Translations under genes and position numbers: made by a program
Shown here: positions 46,450 to 60,084 of the stretch, one piece after another
How positions within the stretch are numbered: position 1 is the first letter of the stretch
Layout: every line of letters begins with the position of its first letter
Notes under the pieces: generated by a model
What the model was told of the DNA's origin: nothing
Seen by the model: only the letters and a program-made list of their open reading frames with translations
Database searches by the model: none
NCBI GenBank assembly: GCA_032717465.1
Contig: CM064657.1
Span: 18,783,732-18,847,731, forward strand
DNA: 64,000 nucleotides
Direction: 5' to 3'
From: Coenobita brevimanus
Lineage: Eukaryota; Arthropoda; Malacostraca; Decapoda; Coenobitidae

Positions 46450-49390
46450 AGGTATTTAACAACAGGTGACTGACAGCAAACCCTTCTCTGTAACTTACTT
46501 TCTCAATACTCACTTCAAAGCCAAAGGTGGGTGTTGTGTATATGTACGCAACAACATATCTTGCTCTCGTGTTCGTAAACTTGAATCTCATGAATACTTT
46601 ACTCTCTGGCTTCAACTGTGTTGTTATTCCCTGACTAGACATATCTGTGCTGTGTACTTACCTCCCAATTCTACTGACTCTGAAAAATATTCTGACTATC
46701 TTACTTCCGTGATGGAATACATCAGTTTCTCGATTATATGAAATTTCCATTATAGGTGATTTCAATGTTCAACACCTTTGGCTCTCCTTTCACTGATCCA
46801 CCTGGTAAAGAAGTCTACATGTTTTCTATCCTTAATGACCTAGAGCAGCTTGTACAGCACAATACTCATATCCCTGACCACCTTGGAGGGATTTCCAACA
46901 TACTTGACATTCTTACAACTAATCCTTCTGCATATGCTGTTGATCTTTTCTCTCCGTTGGGCTCCTCTGATCACAACCTTATCCCCTTAACCTGTCCTAT
47001 TGCTCCAGTAAAGTCTGTGGTCCCTCCCAAGAAGCAGCGGCTCTGGCACTTTGGAGATGGTGACTGGGAGGTCCTCAGGCAGTACTTCTTTTGTTTTCCT
47101 GGAATGATTATTGCCTCCATGGCCAAGAGCCATCGAAATGTGCCTTATGCATTATAGAAGTTATTCTCTTGGGCATGGAAGCACACAGTACGTTCCTTTC
47201 TTTTATCTTATGACTAATGTGAAAAAAAAAAAGGTTTAATCACGCTTTTTTAAATGCTGTCCACAACAAGGAGAAAACTTACAACAGATACTGGAACCAA
47301 CTCACCCTGGAAAATCATCCCTTTATGTCTCGGTCCGGAACTGTGCTAGATCTGTTCTTCACTCCGTTTAGAAAAATTTCATTTATACCAAATACTCTGA
47401 ACTCTCCGACTCAAATTCTTCTCACTTCTTCTGGCACCTTGCCAGAAACCTCTCTAATAACTTTACTTCAGCTTCCATCTCTCCTCTTTTTTGCTCTGAT
47501 GGTGCTGTAGCTGTTTCAGCTACTGAAAATGCAGAACGCTCTGACTTCTCCACCAATTTCACTTTAGGTGATTCCAGTGCTGTTCCTCCATCACTTCCCT
47601 CTTGTGGCTTCCTTATGACTGACATTAAAATTTCTTTATTTGAGGTACTTTCTGCCTTCATTCACCTCATTACTAAAAGGGTATATGGGCCTGATGGGAT
47701 CCCTCCTGTTGCCCTCAAGAACTGTGCTGTCCTTACACCTTGCCTAGGTAAACTCTTTTGCATTTATCTGTCGACTTGTACCTTTCCTTCTTGATGGAAG
47801 TTTGTTCTCATTCAACCTGTCCCAAAGAAAAGTGACTATTTCCAGCCGTCTAACTATCACCCAGTTGCTTTAACATCCTGTATTCCTAAAGTATTTGAAA
47901 ATATTCTTAACTTGAAGAAACAATTTAAACACCTTTCCTATCAGAATCTTCTTTCCGATAGTTAGTATGGGTTCTTCCAGGGTTGTTCCACTGCGTTCTT
48001 CTCACCTTCCTTTTAGACCCCTAGTCATCTTCTTTTTAGTACTTTGGTGAAAGCTTTGTCATTGCACTTGACATATCAGTGACTTTTGATCGAATCCAGC
48101 ACATATCCTTAATTTTCAAACTGCCCTCTTTCGGTTTCGATCCTACCTGTGCTTTAATCTGTGGTTTTCTTTCTGGTCGTTCTATAGCTGCTGGTGAACA
48201 CGGCCATCATTTTTCTTCAAGTGGTGCTCCTCAGTGTTCTGTCCTATTAACAACTCTCTTCCTTCTATTCATCAGTGACTTAATAAGCTGCACATTCAGC
48301 GCTAGCCATTCATATGTTGATAACTTCACCCCTTACCTTTCCATCCACTTTTCACTGTGTCCATCTCAGCAGTTACTCCAACAAACAAAGGATGGGGTAT
48401 GATACACTTAATGTCTGAGGGATCTGTCCTACCACCAACTTTCTTCCGTCTAATCATCAATGATCTTTTAAGCTGTACATCCAGATCTGTCCTCTCATAT
48501 GCCGATGACTCCACCCTGCACCTCTCCATTCACATCTCGCAGTATCCATCTCAGCAGTTACTCCAACAAACCAGGGGTGGGGTAATGGCATACTTAATGT
48601 CTGACTAGGCTCATATCTCTGATTGGGGTAAAAGTAATCTTGTTGTTTTTAATGCATCAAAAATTCAGTTCTTACATATTTCGAGAACTCAAAACCTACT
48701 ACAGGAGTATCTTCTAATTTTTAACAATCCACATTAGTCCTGCAAGACCATCGAACATATTTGGGATTTCAATCTCTCGGGATTCTGCTTCCAAGAGTTT
48801 AGGTGTGCTGAACCGATTCTGTGCCTTCTATACCCCCGCACAGTTATTGACTTTATACAGGGGTTTTACATGTCCCCATGTAGAGTACCACTATCATGTG
48901 TGGAGAGGCTCCCTACATACAGCTATTCCTAGTAAAGTGGAGTCAAAGGCTTTCGTCTCATTAATTCTCCTCCTCTTACTGGCTCCCTTCAGCTTCTCTC
49001 TTTACGCCTCACTGTTGAATCTTTATCTCTTTTCTATCGTTGTTACAATGGTCACAACTCCTCTGAACTGTCTTCTTGATCCCGCCACCACTATGGCAGG
49101 CGCGTACCATTCGTCAAGCAGCAAACAGTCATACCCTTTCTGTCCTACTCTCTCATGCAAGAATTAACCTTTAATCCCAGACCTTCATGTATACAACAGG
49201 TCAGCTCTGGAATTGTCTTCCTTAGGCTGTAATTCCTACTGCCTATGACTTCCACTCATTTAAACGCATTTGTCCAGGCATGTCTAAAGGATCTCTGTTA
49301 TTTTCTTTAATATAAATTTATTTATCTTTTTCTTAAGGGACCAATCTTATGCTCTTCTGGCCTCTGGTTCCTTCTTCCGTCCACAAAAAA
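46450..49390 (+). mobile_element. Family J LINE, long degenerate copy with endonuclease
   Basis: The only J copy here that reaches into the endonuclease: KGGCCVYVRNNISC and VYLPPNSTDSEKYSDYL (46466-46741), then SILNDLEQLVQHNTHIP, LDILTTNPSAYAVDLFSPLGSSDHNLI (46756-47157, SDH motif), then the linker and a heavily broken RT (47240-49280) including a tandemly duplicated motif B-C region at about 48210-48600. 3' end near 49380. Orientation is opposite to the robo-like gene. Confidence 0.85.
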
Positions 49391-49576
49391 GTAATTTCAA
49401 GTTTTTACTGCTGTTCATAAAAACAAGGTGACCATCACTGTTTAGTCTTTTATAACAATGGACTTAGTACCTAGTTTTGGTTTCAACGAGCTCTTTTGAT
49501 GAGGCAAACTTCTCAAATAGCGAAGAAGGTTAAGTATTATGACAAAGCAGGTGACGGACCGATTTACGGCTTCTAT

Positions 49577-52500
49577 CTATCTATTCTATATATTGCCAGA
49601 CGCCTTAATCCCGTAAGCGGTGGCCACAAACAAATCGCCTCCATGTCGCCCTGCCCCCCGCCATTTCACTGCCCTACTCCCAGCTCACACCCCCCCTCTC
49701 TCATATACTGTACCTCCCCACTCCATCCCTCCATCTCATCCTTGGCCTCCCCCTTCCTCTCCCCCCCCTCCAATTCACTCACATACACTCTCCTAGTCAG
49801 TCTCTCACTCTCCATCCTCTCTATTATACATGACCAAACCACCTCAGTGTGTTTCTCCTAAAGCTTCCTATCACATCCCCATCCACACCACAATGCTCCT
49901 TTACATCCTCATTTGTCAGTCTGTCTCTCCGTGTGACTCCAGAGGCTTCTCTCATAACTCATTTCCACTGCTCTCACTCTTGACTTCTGTCCTTCCAACA
50001 AGGTCCAAGCTTCACTTCCATACGTTAGAGTTGGTATCACAGTACTGTCATGAAGAAAATCTTTCACTTCCATGCTCACTTCCCTGTTTTTTATCACTGC
50101 TTTCAAGGAACCAGCAACCTTTCTTCCTTGTTGTACCCTTTCAAGCACTTCGCCCTCCAAACTTCCATCCTTACTGATCACACTACCGAAGTACTTAAAC
50201 GAACTCACATTTTCCATTTCCTTCTCATCCAGCCTCACTGTACATTCACTGACTTCACTTCTCTCGAGCACTATAACTTTACTCTTCCCTACATTCACCT
50301 TTAGATTCCGTTTCTCACACACTCTCCCAAACTCATCTACCAAGCCTTGCAGCTCCCCTTCGTCTTCACTTAACAACAAGTATCATCTGCAAACAACAGT
50401 AGGGAGTTTCCAAACACTGCTCTCTCTCACCAGGGTCACTCCAACATTCACTGCCCTACCTTGTATCTCTTTCATAACCCCATCCATATACAGATTGAGC
50501 AACCATGTAGACAAGACACATCCCTATTTCAATCCAACCTTCAAGTAGAAAAATTCACTCAGTTCACTATCCACACGCACTGCAGCCTTAGCACCCTCAT
50601 AAATATTCTTCACAACATTCGACAACTTCCCATCTACTCCATATATTCATAATACTTTCCACATTCCTTGTCTATCCACCCTGTCATAGGCTTTCTCCAA
50701 ATCCATGAATGCCACATACAACTTCTTTCCCTTGTCTAGAAACTTTTCCACTAAAGAGCTAAGAATGAATATCTGATCTACACAACCAATTCCCTTCCTA
50801 AAACCTCTTTGTTTTTCTCCAAATAATTCCTCTCTTATTTCCCTAACTCTGTCAATAAGTATCCTGCCATCTACTTTTCCTGTTACACTAAAAAGACAAA
50901 TTCCCCTATGATTACCACACACTTCTTTTTCCCCTTTTCCTTTGTACAGGAGAATAATTATACCTGACTTCCAATCCTCCAGGATTCTACCCTCCTCCCG
51001 GGCCAATCTGCACATTTTCCACATCCATTCTACTATTATCTCTCCCCCATGATTCAGCATTTCACCACACACTCCATCAGTTACTGAGATTTTCCCAATT
51101 TTGACTTTCTTCATTGCTTCCACAACTTTAGTCCTACTGATTTCTTCCTCTCTTCTCACATCACTCCTTCTCCCAGTCATACCCCAGCCACTTATATTCA
51201 CATTAATTTCATTCTTGATGTTCAACAATTCCGTAAAGTGTTCCTCCATCTGCACACTTTTTCTCCCCTCTCCACTAATAAAATACCATTTTTATCTTTC
51301 ACTCCCCGACTAACTTGTTTGCCACCCTAACTCGCTTTACCTTATTCCAGAACATTTTCTTACATTCCATCCATTTTACACTAAATTCCTTCCAAATTCC
51401 TCATCCACGCTACTCTTACTCTCTCTTACTAATCTTTTCACTTCTCTCTTCCTCTCTATTTCTTCTACGTCCCTGTTTCTCATCCACTCACTATATGCTT
51501 TCTTCTTTTTTGCCACAGCTTGTCTCATCTCTTCATTCAACTATGCTATTCCTTGCACCCCTTTCCGTCTTTTCACCCCACACACTACCTCACATGCTGC
51601 ACAGATTTCTTCGGTGAATATCTTGCACACACCTTCCTCGTCCCTCATCTGTTCCAGTCCATATTTACCCAATCACTCCTCCACTTCTCTCTTATATTCT
51701 GCCTTTTTCTCATCCTTTTGTAACCTTTCCACTCTCCTTTCATATACTACTTCCCCCTGTCTTTCTCTTCCTCTACTTCTCCATTCCACTTGGACCTTCA
51801 TCTGACCACAACCAAGTGGTGGTCAGAAAGTCCACTCCCACAACCTCTACTGTATATGCTCTTGCATCCATTACACATCTTCGCATCCTTTCATCCACAC
51901 ACACATAATCATTTTGTGCCTGAAGAGGGTATTGGCTATCACCAACCCCCTCCCGGCACAAATATCCACTAAAGCACTGCCATTCCCTTCTGCCTCAGCA
52001 GGCACACCCCACTCACCAACTACTCCATCCACCTTCACATTCCCTACTTTATCATTCATATTGCCAATCAAAAACAATCTGTCAATCCTTTCAAACTTTT
52101 CCATGCACACTTGCACATTTGATCAGAACTCTTCTCTCACTCTGCTTGCACGATCTTGCATTGGCGCATACACGCACACAATCGCCCACATTTGTAGTCC
52201 AACTTTCACTCTTACCCACACAATCCCTGAGCCAACTGATCCATATTCTCTTATGTTCTCCCTCCATCTGTTAGTCGCAACTCACACTCCTTCTTTTGCC
52301 CTCTCATTCTCACCTACTCCTGCACATATACCCCATCCATACTCCCATTCTCTCACACTCTCACTTCCCCATTTAGTTTCAGTTAATCCACATGCATCCA
52401 CTTTCGCACCCTCAAACATTTGGACAGTCTCTCTCTCTACTCATCATTTGCACCCCTTACATTCCACGTAGTAATCCGTATCATATCCTTTATTCGGTCC

Positions 52501-52770
52501 TTAGTTGTCACATTTTGGTCAGTCATGGTTCGTTGCTTCTTGTTCATATATTTAGTTGTTTTCCGGGGAGGGGCACTAACCCTCCGCCAAAGCCCCTTGT
52601 TGCCAAGTAGGGAGCACGTGTTGGTTATAAGGTTACTACCCAGTGTTGTAAATGCTTTCCTGGTTTACAGGAAATCATTTGGCTTGCCAGTCAACGTAGA
52701 GCTACCCTAAAAAAACAGAGTACCACAACACTAAGTGGGTGGATGATGATGGGTGCCCCCACTTACCGCC
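49577..52770 (-). mobile_element. RTE family A, near full length, degenerate
   Basis: Roughly 3.2 kb, the expected full RTE length. The 3' end with GATA-like tail at 49577; RT pieces in several frames (LLSEDEGELQGLVDEFG at 49909-50379; AFMDLEKAYDRVDR at 50647-51255), endonuclease pieces IGNMNDKVG and YVCVDERMRRC near 51770-52116. 52560-52770 is the non-coding 5' end, also found as a fragment at 23885-23985. Many stops. Confidence 0.85.
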
Positions 52771-53154
52771 AGGTCCTTCACTTAAGACTTCATTCAGCTA
52801 ATTCTATCCGACATTGTGTACAACTTGTAAACACCTGCTTAAGATAACATGATTTATAGCACATAGTCGAATTAATGTATACAAAACTGAGTTGTAAATT
52901 GTGGTAATACATCTGAACTAGGGCAGTTATATAACGAACTTGTTTCGTTAATGTAGATGACTGTAGAACACTACTAGCATATTACTTTTTTTTTTTAAAT
53001 TAATGTCGCATACTTATCTTTTCCCATTTAGTCCGTTATATATGACGTTCATGCTTGTTTCAAGTATAGGTATATGCAACCATGCACAAAATTTATGTGC
53101 ATAGATACTCATACTCATGTTTATAAAACTTTTCTTTTATAAAACTTTTCTTTT
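52771..53154. other. Non-genic sequence
   Basis: A+T-rich spacer between two LINEs; nothing recognised. Confidence 0.5.
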
Positions 53155-55280
53155 TATACAAGGAATAAGGAACCAAAGGCCAGGTGCCGACAAACCGTTC
53201 CTTCCAAGAAAAAAACAGAAACAATACAAAAGAGAGCCAAATTCAAGATCCGTTCATTTCGAGATGCCATGACACACTGCGTTTGAAAGACTTAAGATCA
53301 AAGGAAGTAGGACATACAGACTAAGGGAGACAGTTCCGGAGTTGACCTGTTGCATAAATGAAGGACTTAGAGTAAAGGTTACCTCTTGCAATAGAGAGTT
53401 CGAGAGAAAAGGGATGAGAGTTTGTTGCTAGACGAGTGCTATGCGCCCGTCGCAGAGGTGGAGGGATGCAAGCAGACAGCTCAGAGGAGCACTGACCATT
53501 GAAGGAGAGATAGAAAAGAGATAAAGATGCAACAGTGCGATGAAGAGACAGAGGTTGAAGGGAGCCTGTAAGAGGAGGAGAGTTAATGACACGAAAAGCT
53601 TTTGACTCCACCCTGTTGAGAAGAGCTGTGTGTGGGGAGCCTCCCCACACATGAGAGTTATACTCTACGCAGGAGTGAATAAAACCCGTGTATAAACTCA
53701 ACAACTGTGCAGAGGAACAGAGTCTGCTTAGCACAACTAATCTCTTGGAGGCAGATTTTACAAGAGATGTAATATGATCTTTTCAAGATAAGTCCCGAGA
53801 AAATGAAACCCCAAGCATGTTCAAGGATGATACAGGATTGAGCTGGATATTATTAAACATTAGTGGGTACTCCTGCAGAAGATTTTGTCCAGTTGATAGT
53901 TGTAAGAACTGAGTCTTTGATGCATTAAAAACAACCAGATTATTTTTATTCCAGTCAGAGATACGAGCCAAGTCAGACATTAGGTGTGCCATAGCCTCAA
54001 CCCTTGTAAACTCAAGTAACTGCTGAGATGGACGTTGCGAGAACTGAATGGAAAGGTGGAAGGTGGAATCATCAGCGTATGAGTGGCCAGGGTTATATGT
54101 ACAGCTTAGAAGGTCATTGATGAGTAAAAGGAAGAGAGTTGGTGATAGGACAGAGCCATGAGGAACATCGCTGTTGATAGATCTAGGTGAAGAATGGTGG
54201 CCATCTACAACAGCAGTTATAGAATGACCAGAAAGGAAGCTATAGATGAAGGCACAGATAGGATAGAAACTGTAAGAGAGCAGTTTGAAAATTAAAGATT
54301 TATGCCAGACTCCATCGAAAGCCTTTGGGATGTCAAGTGGAATGGCAAAGCTATCGCCAAAGTCCCGAAATGAGGATAACCAGGAGTCTGAAAGGTAGGT
54401 GAGAAGATCGCCAGAGGAGCGTCCATGATGGAACCCATATTGACGATCAGAAAGAAGGTTGTGACAGGAAAGATGCTTTAAAATTTTTCTGTTAAGAATA
54501 GACTTAACAACTTTTGAGACACAGGATGTTAAAGCGACTGGGTGATAGTTAGAGGGTTGGGAATGGTCACCCTTCTCTGGGACTGACTGAATGAGAGCAA
54601 ACTTCCAACAAGAAGGAAAGGTACAAGTTGATAGAGAAAAGCGAAAGAGTGTACCTATTCAGGGTGTAAGCACAGAAGCACAGTTCTTGAGGACAACAGG
54701 AGGGACCCCATCAGGCCCATATGAATTGTTAGTAATGAGGCCAGTGACGGCAGAAAATACATCACCTGAAGAAATTTTAATGTCAGCCATGAGAAAGTCA
54801 AAGGAGGAGAAGTGATGGAGGAACAGCACTGAAATCGTCTAAGGTGGAATTGGAGGAGAAAGTCTGAGTGAAGAGATCTGCTTTATCAGTAGAAAAAATA
54901 GCTACAGAGCCATCAGAGTAGAAAAGAGGAAGGAAGGATGATGTAAAGTTATTAGAAAGGTTTTTCGAAAGGTGTCAGAAGGAGCAGGAGGAACTTGAGT
55001 TGGAAAGTTGAGAGCATTTAGTACAGATGAAATTACTTTTAGCAGAGCGAAGAACAGACTTAGCACAATTCCAGGCAGAAACATAAACAAGATGTGATTC
55101 AGGGATGGGTTGGCTCCGGTACCTTTTATAGGCCCTCTCCTTGTTGTGGGCAGCATTAGAACAAGTGTGATTAAATCAAGGCTTTCTTGCATGAGTCAAA
55201 AGATATGAGAAAGCAATGTATCCTTCCATGCCCGAGAGAATAACCTCCATAATGCGCGAGGCACACTGCAGTAGGTTTGG
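53155..55280 (-). mobile_element. Family J LINE, 5'-truncated, degenerate
   Basis: Minus-strand copy with the family 3' end at 53155 and matching RT blocks: AHLMSDLARISDWNKNNLVV, NVESKAF-type and CVEYNSHVWGGSPHTALL (53321-53992), and, at the upper end, the pre-RT linker with NARKP-like sequence near 55190. Frameshifts throughout. Confidence 0.85.
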
Positions 55281-55620
55281 TAGTTATACTACAAAAAAAA
55301 GGTAAGAATATCAGAGGAATCAATCGTTACAAACAGACACGCACTATTGCAAGAGGGGGTTACTCTGTGTGTCTGGTTCAGTCTGTCTTTGGTTCTCTGT
55401 TTGTCCGTCGGTAAGGTTCTGAAAACAAAAACAAAAATTAACGGAAGTGCACTCAATTTGGCACAATGAATGAGGACCAACAGAAGAACAGATGACTGGC
55501 TCTGCAGCATCCACAGGAGTGGCCAAACATTGTAACTCTCCCTAGCTGTGTCACCCATTCCCCAGTTTCTTCCTATATTATATATTCACTCACTGTTTTT
55601 TTTTTTTTTTTTAGAGAGAG
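55281..55620. other. Non-genic sequence, no feature
   Basis: Possibly older LINE sequence, but not alignable by eye. Includes a poly(T) at 55598-55612. Confidence 0.4.
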
Positions 55621-56380
55621 AAACATGGAATCAAAGACTTATGGGAGGGGTGTTAGGAAAACGAAATTTTGCACAGTGGTAAATCTCCTCCCGAGCCAGG
55701 TTTCAGTCGGGAGGAGGAGGGGGGGGGGGTTGGACTTTGAGCATTCCAGCCAAAACCATTTGGCAGGACCAAAGTTTTTCCTAAGACCAAGACTTGTTGC
55801 GCAATGGTAGAGCTTCACTTGGGACGGGTTATGAGCATGATGGGACCGCCAAAGGCCCTCCAATAGGGAGGAGTGGTGTTCCTAGACAAAGCTCTTAGGC
55901 ACAGCTTTGGTTTTCAGCCTAGTAACATGAAACTTTGCTATTGATAGCCATTCACCTCAGGCACGATTTAGGAAGGAGCATGAAGTTTTACACAGTAGTA
56001 GGCCTTCAACTGAACCAAATTTTAGGCAGGCTGAGAACCCTGAGGGCATTCCCTCACGAGGTTGGGGCAGCTCTCGAAAGTACTGGTTAAAACCATTATT
56101 CACAGCCAAAGTCTTTAACCTAGGAACCTAATATTTTACATATTGGTAGGTGTTCCCCTTGTTTAAACGTATTTGTTAAGATGGAACCCTCTTGAGCTGC
56201 CTTCAAGGGGGATGGGCCCATGGGGTTGGGGAGACAATGTCATTTTTGTTTTGCCTAAAAATAAGAAAATTTGCACAATAGTAGACCTAAATTTTGAGCC
56301 AGATGGGCAGAGTGATATCCTTAAGGGTCATCCCAAACATGGGAAGGCCCCTGGGGGCCTAAGTTGCTAGCCACGACCAT
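55621..56380 (+). repeat. Degenerate 130-190 bp tandem repeat
   Basis: Recurring AATTTTGCACAGTGGTAGACCT...TTGAGCCAGGTTT.GGCAG...GGCAGCTC...CCAAAACCATT.TTCACAGCCAAAG motif with starts near 55668, 55794, 55984, 56133 and 56266. Resumes at 59835-60080 beyond the large palindrome, implying the intervening sequence is inserted. Confidence 0.65.
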
Positions 56381-58136
56381 AATTATTGTCGTGCCCTACA
56401 CTTCCTCAGTAATCATTAACATGTTTCGCACTTATCGTTAATGAGCACGATATCTGACTGTTATTTATAGGGACAAGTAGCGTGAAAACAATAGCAATAG
56501 AGAATGAGGAGACATGTTCAGAGAGAATCTGTAACATTAGAGTTACGACAATGTGACACTGTGTATGCATTTCTGTCCCAGTTCCCTTTCGGACTGCAAG
56601 GAAAACTGTTCCACACACTGAGGTTCCAAAAGACAGACACGTTTTCTGCTTTACTATTACTTTGTTCAAGACAGTTACGTTACTTTAGCAACATCACTAA
56701 AAGCAAGTCACTCAATACATGGAGATTTAACTCAGTTATATGTATTTACAAACACAGTTAGTGTAACATTATGACTCATTTTTGAGTATTGTATATTTAC
56801 TTGAATTCTACTTACTACAAGAATAACCAAAATAATTGTCCCCACGACCAGGGAGTACTATAAATTATTGCTGGATATCGAGCAGAAGTTAACTGGCGGT
56901 TTTAACTGACTCGTTGAGCATGTGAAATTCTCTTGTCTTGTACACTCACAATCTCTCCAATTCTCACCAGCTTCTACTCACCAGTTTTCTTGCAATCCAT
57001 GGTCATATGACTGTCTGCTTCTTTCAACAGAACTGCTGTGTCCCTGAGACATTCCCCTGGTCTGCTCCGTCTGCTAGCCACCTAATATTGTTCTCAGCTC
57101 TGTCGTCCTTATGTCTCGGCTTATATCCAGTTCCTGGAGCATTGTCTTGCCCCTTACTCGAACTGTCTAGCTCCATTTCTTTACTCACTTATAATTTAAA
57201 TTAATGATACACTTATGGGTATATTTCTCATGACCTCTTACTGAAATTAATGATACTTTTAGGAGTACCATTCTTGTGACCTCTCACTAATATTAATGAT
57301 CCACTGACGCCCGTGTATTTGGATGAATTCTTCGTTTCCACTCCAAACCCATCCTCGTCGATCTCTCACACAAATCAACCCAGTCAGTCACTCTGAGGGT
57401 TTATGTGTACATTCTTTCAGGTGTTATAATTATGCCCCTTGCTTCCTACTTAGGTTACAAGTATTGGTTTTACAGACATTGCTGTCGGCGCCCACTGCCA
57501 TCATTTGAGCATTCACAATCTAGGGTGAACCTCTCTACATTCTTGGCACAACAAAGTCCTATCCATGGAATCCGGACTACTCTGTAGCACCTAGGGGACG
57601 TGGGGCGAGAACACGGGGTAGGAATGTCGGGACGGCCAAACACTGGATAATGTTACTGATTCCGACCATGCCAAAAGCGATGGCGTGTGGGGCAAGAATT
57701 TACAAAACTGATAAATAAATGAGCTAGGTTTCTCCTCGTGCTAGCCTACCTGACACACCCATTAATCTTGATGCTGGACCAGGCAATGGTGATGAAGGAC
57801 AAGAAAGTGGAGAAGAGGAAAAAAAACTGCTAAACAGAGAGAGTGATATAAGTTGCTGAAAGTGCCACATAAAGCTGTTAAAAGTAGGTATTATGAGGAG
57901 ACTAGAACAAAAGCACAGTAAGCATTAAAAGCTGCAGTGCCGATTTAGAGATGGTGGGAGACAAAGGTAATTGCAGAAGAGGGAGGAAATAAGAAGTGAA
58001 ATTAGGAGAGGACAGTAAAACATGCAAAGGTACCTGAGATATTTTAACGAAGACCTAGCTAGTGTGTAGTACCAAGCATCGTTTATGGGGCTTGGAGCAA
58101 AAAAGCAGAGGTTATGAGTGTATTGCTCAAGTGAAT

Positions 58137-58330
58137 CATTAATTTTAGTGAGAGGTCACGAGTAAGGTACCCCTAGCAGCAGCATTAATTCCGGTAAGAG
58201 GTCATGAGAAAGGTGCCCATAAAAGCATCATCAATTTTGGTAAGAGGTCATGAGAAAGGTACCCCTAAAAGGATAATTAATTTAAGTGAGAGGTCATGCG
58301 AAATATGCCCATAAATGTAACATTAATTTA
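58137..58330. repeat. ~47 bp tandem unit, four copies
   Basis: GTGAGAGGTCATGAGAAAGGTACCCCTAAAAG...TTAATTTTG-type units, spaced 46-47 bp (AGGTCA at 58152, 58199, 58245, 58291). Two inverted copies in the left palindrome arm (57195-57308). Confidence 0.85.
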
Positions 58331-58528
58331 AAACAAAAGTGATTTAAGTATGGAGCTAGGCAGATGTAGTGAGGAACAAAGACAGTGTTCCAGGAACTGG
58401 ATATAAGCCGGGACATAAAGGTGACAGGGCAGAGAACAGTTTTATGTGACTGGCAGATAGGAAAGACTTGAGGAGTGTCTCAGGGGCACAGAAGTTCATT
58501 GAAAGACGCAGGCAGTCACACGACCATG

Positions 58529-58552
58529 AAAAAAAAAAAAAAAAAAAAAAAA
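58529..58552 (+). repeat. Poly(A) tract
   Basis: Present only in the right palindrome arm, followed by a duplicated 41 bp unit (58560-58642). Confidence 0.9.
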
Positions 58553-59198
58553 CAGGTGAGTAGAAGCTGGTGAGAATTAGGGGACAGTGTGAGTGTACAT
58601 GTAGAAACTGGTGAGAATTAGGGGAGAGTGTGAGTGTACATGTTCAATGAGTCAGTTAAAAACGCCAGTTAAATTCTGCTCGATATCTAGCAATAATTTT
58701 TACTACTTCCTGGTCGTAGAGGCAATCATAGCGGTTATTCCTGTAGTAAGTAAAAATTCAAGTAAGCATACAGTACTCAAATGTGAGTCAATAAGTTACT
58801 TTTAATGTGTTTGGAAATACGTGTACCTGAGTTAAATCTCCATGTACTGAGTGACTTTTTTCTATTGTTGCTAAAGTAATGTTATTGTCTTGTAAAAAAT
58901 TAGTAATAGTAAAGCAGAGAACGTATCTGTGTTTTGGAACCTCGGAATGTGGAACAGTTTTCCTCGCGGTCGAGGACGTAATTGGGACAAATTCATACAC
59001 AGAGTCACACTGTCCTAACCATAATGTTACGGATCCTCTCTGGACTTACCTCCACACTCCCTGTTGCTATTGTTCTCATGCTACCAATCCCTATTAATAG
59101 CAGTCAGATACTGTGCTAATAAAAGATGAGTGCGAAACATGTAAATGGTTGCTGAAAAAGTGTAGGGCACGACAGTAATTTTTAGCTTAATAATGTGA

Positions 59199-59834
59199 AA
59201 TTTTGAATTTTGAGTGCGTTTAAGTACTTGAGTAGTGTGATGAGTAAGGATGGAAGTTTGGAGGGTGAAGTGCTTGAAAGGGTACAACAAGGAAGAAAGG
59301 CTGCTGGTTCCTTGAAAACAGTGATAAGAAGCAGGGAAGTGAGCAGGGAAGTGAAAATGTTACATAACAGTATTGTGATACCAACTCTAACGTATGGAAG
59401 TGAAGCTTGGACCTTGTTGGAGGGACAGAAGTCAAGAGTGAAAGCAGTGGAAATGAGTTATTTGAGAGGAGCCTCTGCAGTCACAAGGAGAGGCAGACTG
59501 ACAAATGAGGATGTGAAAGAGCTTTGTGGTGTGGATGTGGATGTGATAGGAAGTGTTAGAAATATACTGAGGTGATTTGGCTATGTGGAGTGGATGGAGA
59601 GTGAGAGACTGACAAGGAGAGGGTATGTGAGTGAGGTAGAGGGAAGGAGAGGGAGGGGAAGGCCAAGGATGAGACGGAGGGATGGAGTGGAGAGGTATAT
59701 GAGAGAGGGGTGTGTGAGTTGAGAGCAGGGCAGTGAAATGGCTGGGGACAGGGCGACATGGAGGCGATTTGTTTGTGGCCACCCCTTACGGGATTAGGGC
59801 GTCAGGCGATAGATAGATAGATGGATAGATAGAT
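59199..59834 (+). mobile_element. RTE family A, 3' fragment with GATA tail
   Basis: Plus strand; begins in the FKYLGSVMSKDGS block and continues (59210-59575: LERVQQGRKAAGS, YGSEAWTLLEGQ) to the family 3' end TTAGGGCGTCAGGCGATAGATAGATAGATGGATAGATAG. Inserted directly after the palindrome. Confidence 0.88.
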
Positions 59835-60084
59835 CTACTTTTGCTCTGACCACGTTTAGGAAGGGTGGAATCTCCGGTGGTTTTTCCTCATGGGGAGGTG
59901 GCGAACCACTTAGAGTCTCAGCCAAATAACATTTTTTTTTTTACTAAGGAATAAGAATTTTTCCACAGTGATACAACTTTACTTGGGCCAGGTTTATGCA
60001 GGATGGGACCCACGAGGGCCAGCCACCACAGACGAGAGGGAAGCCACCCCTGTGGTCCTAGGCAATGCTGTTATTCACGGCGAT

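Larger units (their letters stand above)
56381..59180. repeat. 2.8 kb imperfect palindrome (arms ~0.93-1.05 kb)
   Basis: Left arm 56381-57308, right arm 58131-59180 (inverted), loop 57309-58130. The arms align along their whole length with scattered differences (about 85-90% identity by eye). Examples: left TTATATCCAGTTCCTGGAGCA against the complement of right TGTTCCAGGAACTGGATATAA; outer ends ATTGTCGTGCCCTACACTT against AAGTGTAGGGCACGACAGT. A 47 bp internal unit is present twice in the left arm and four times in the right. No ORF. Confidence 0.85.
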
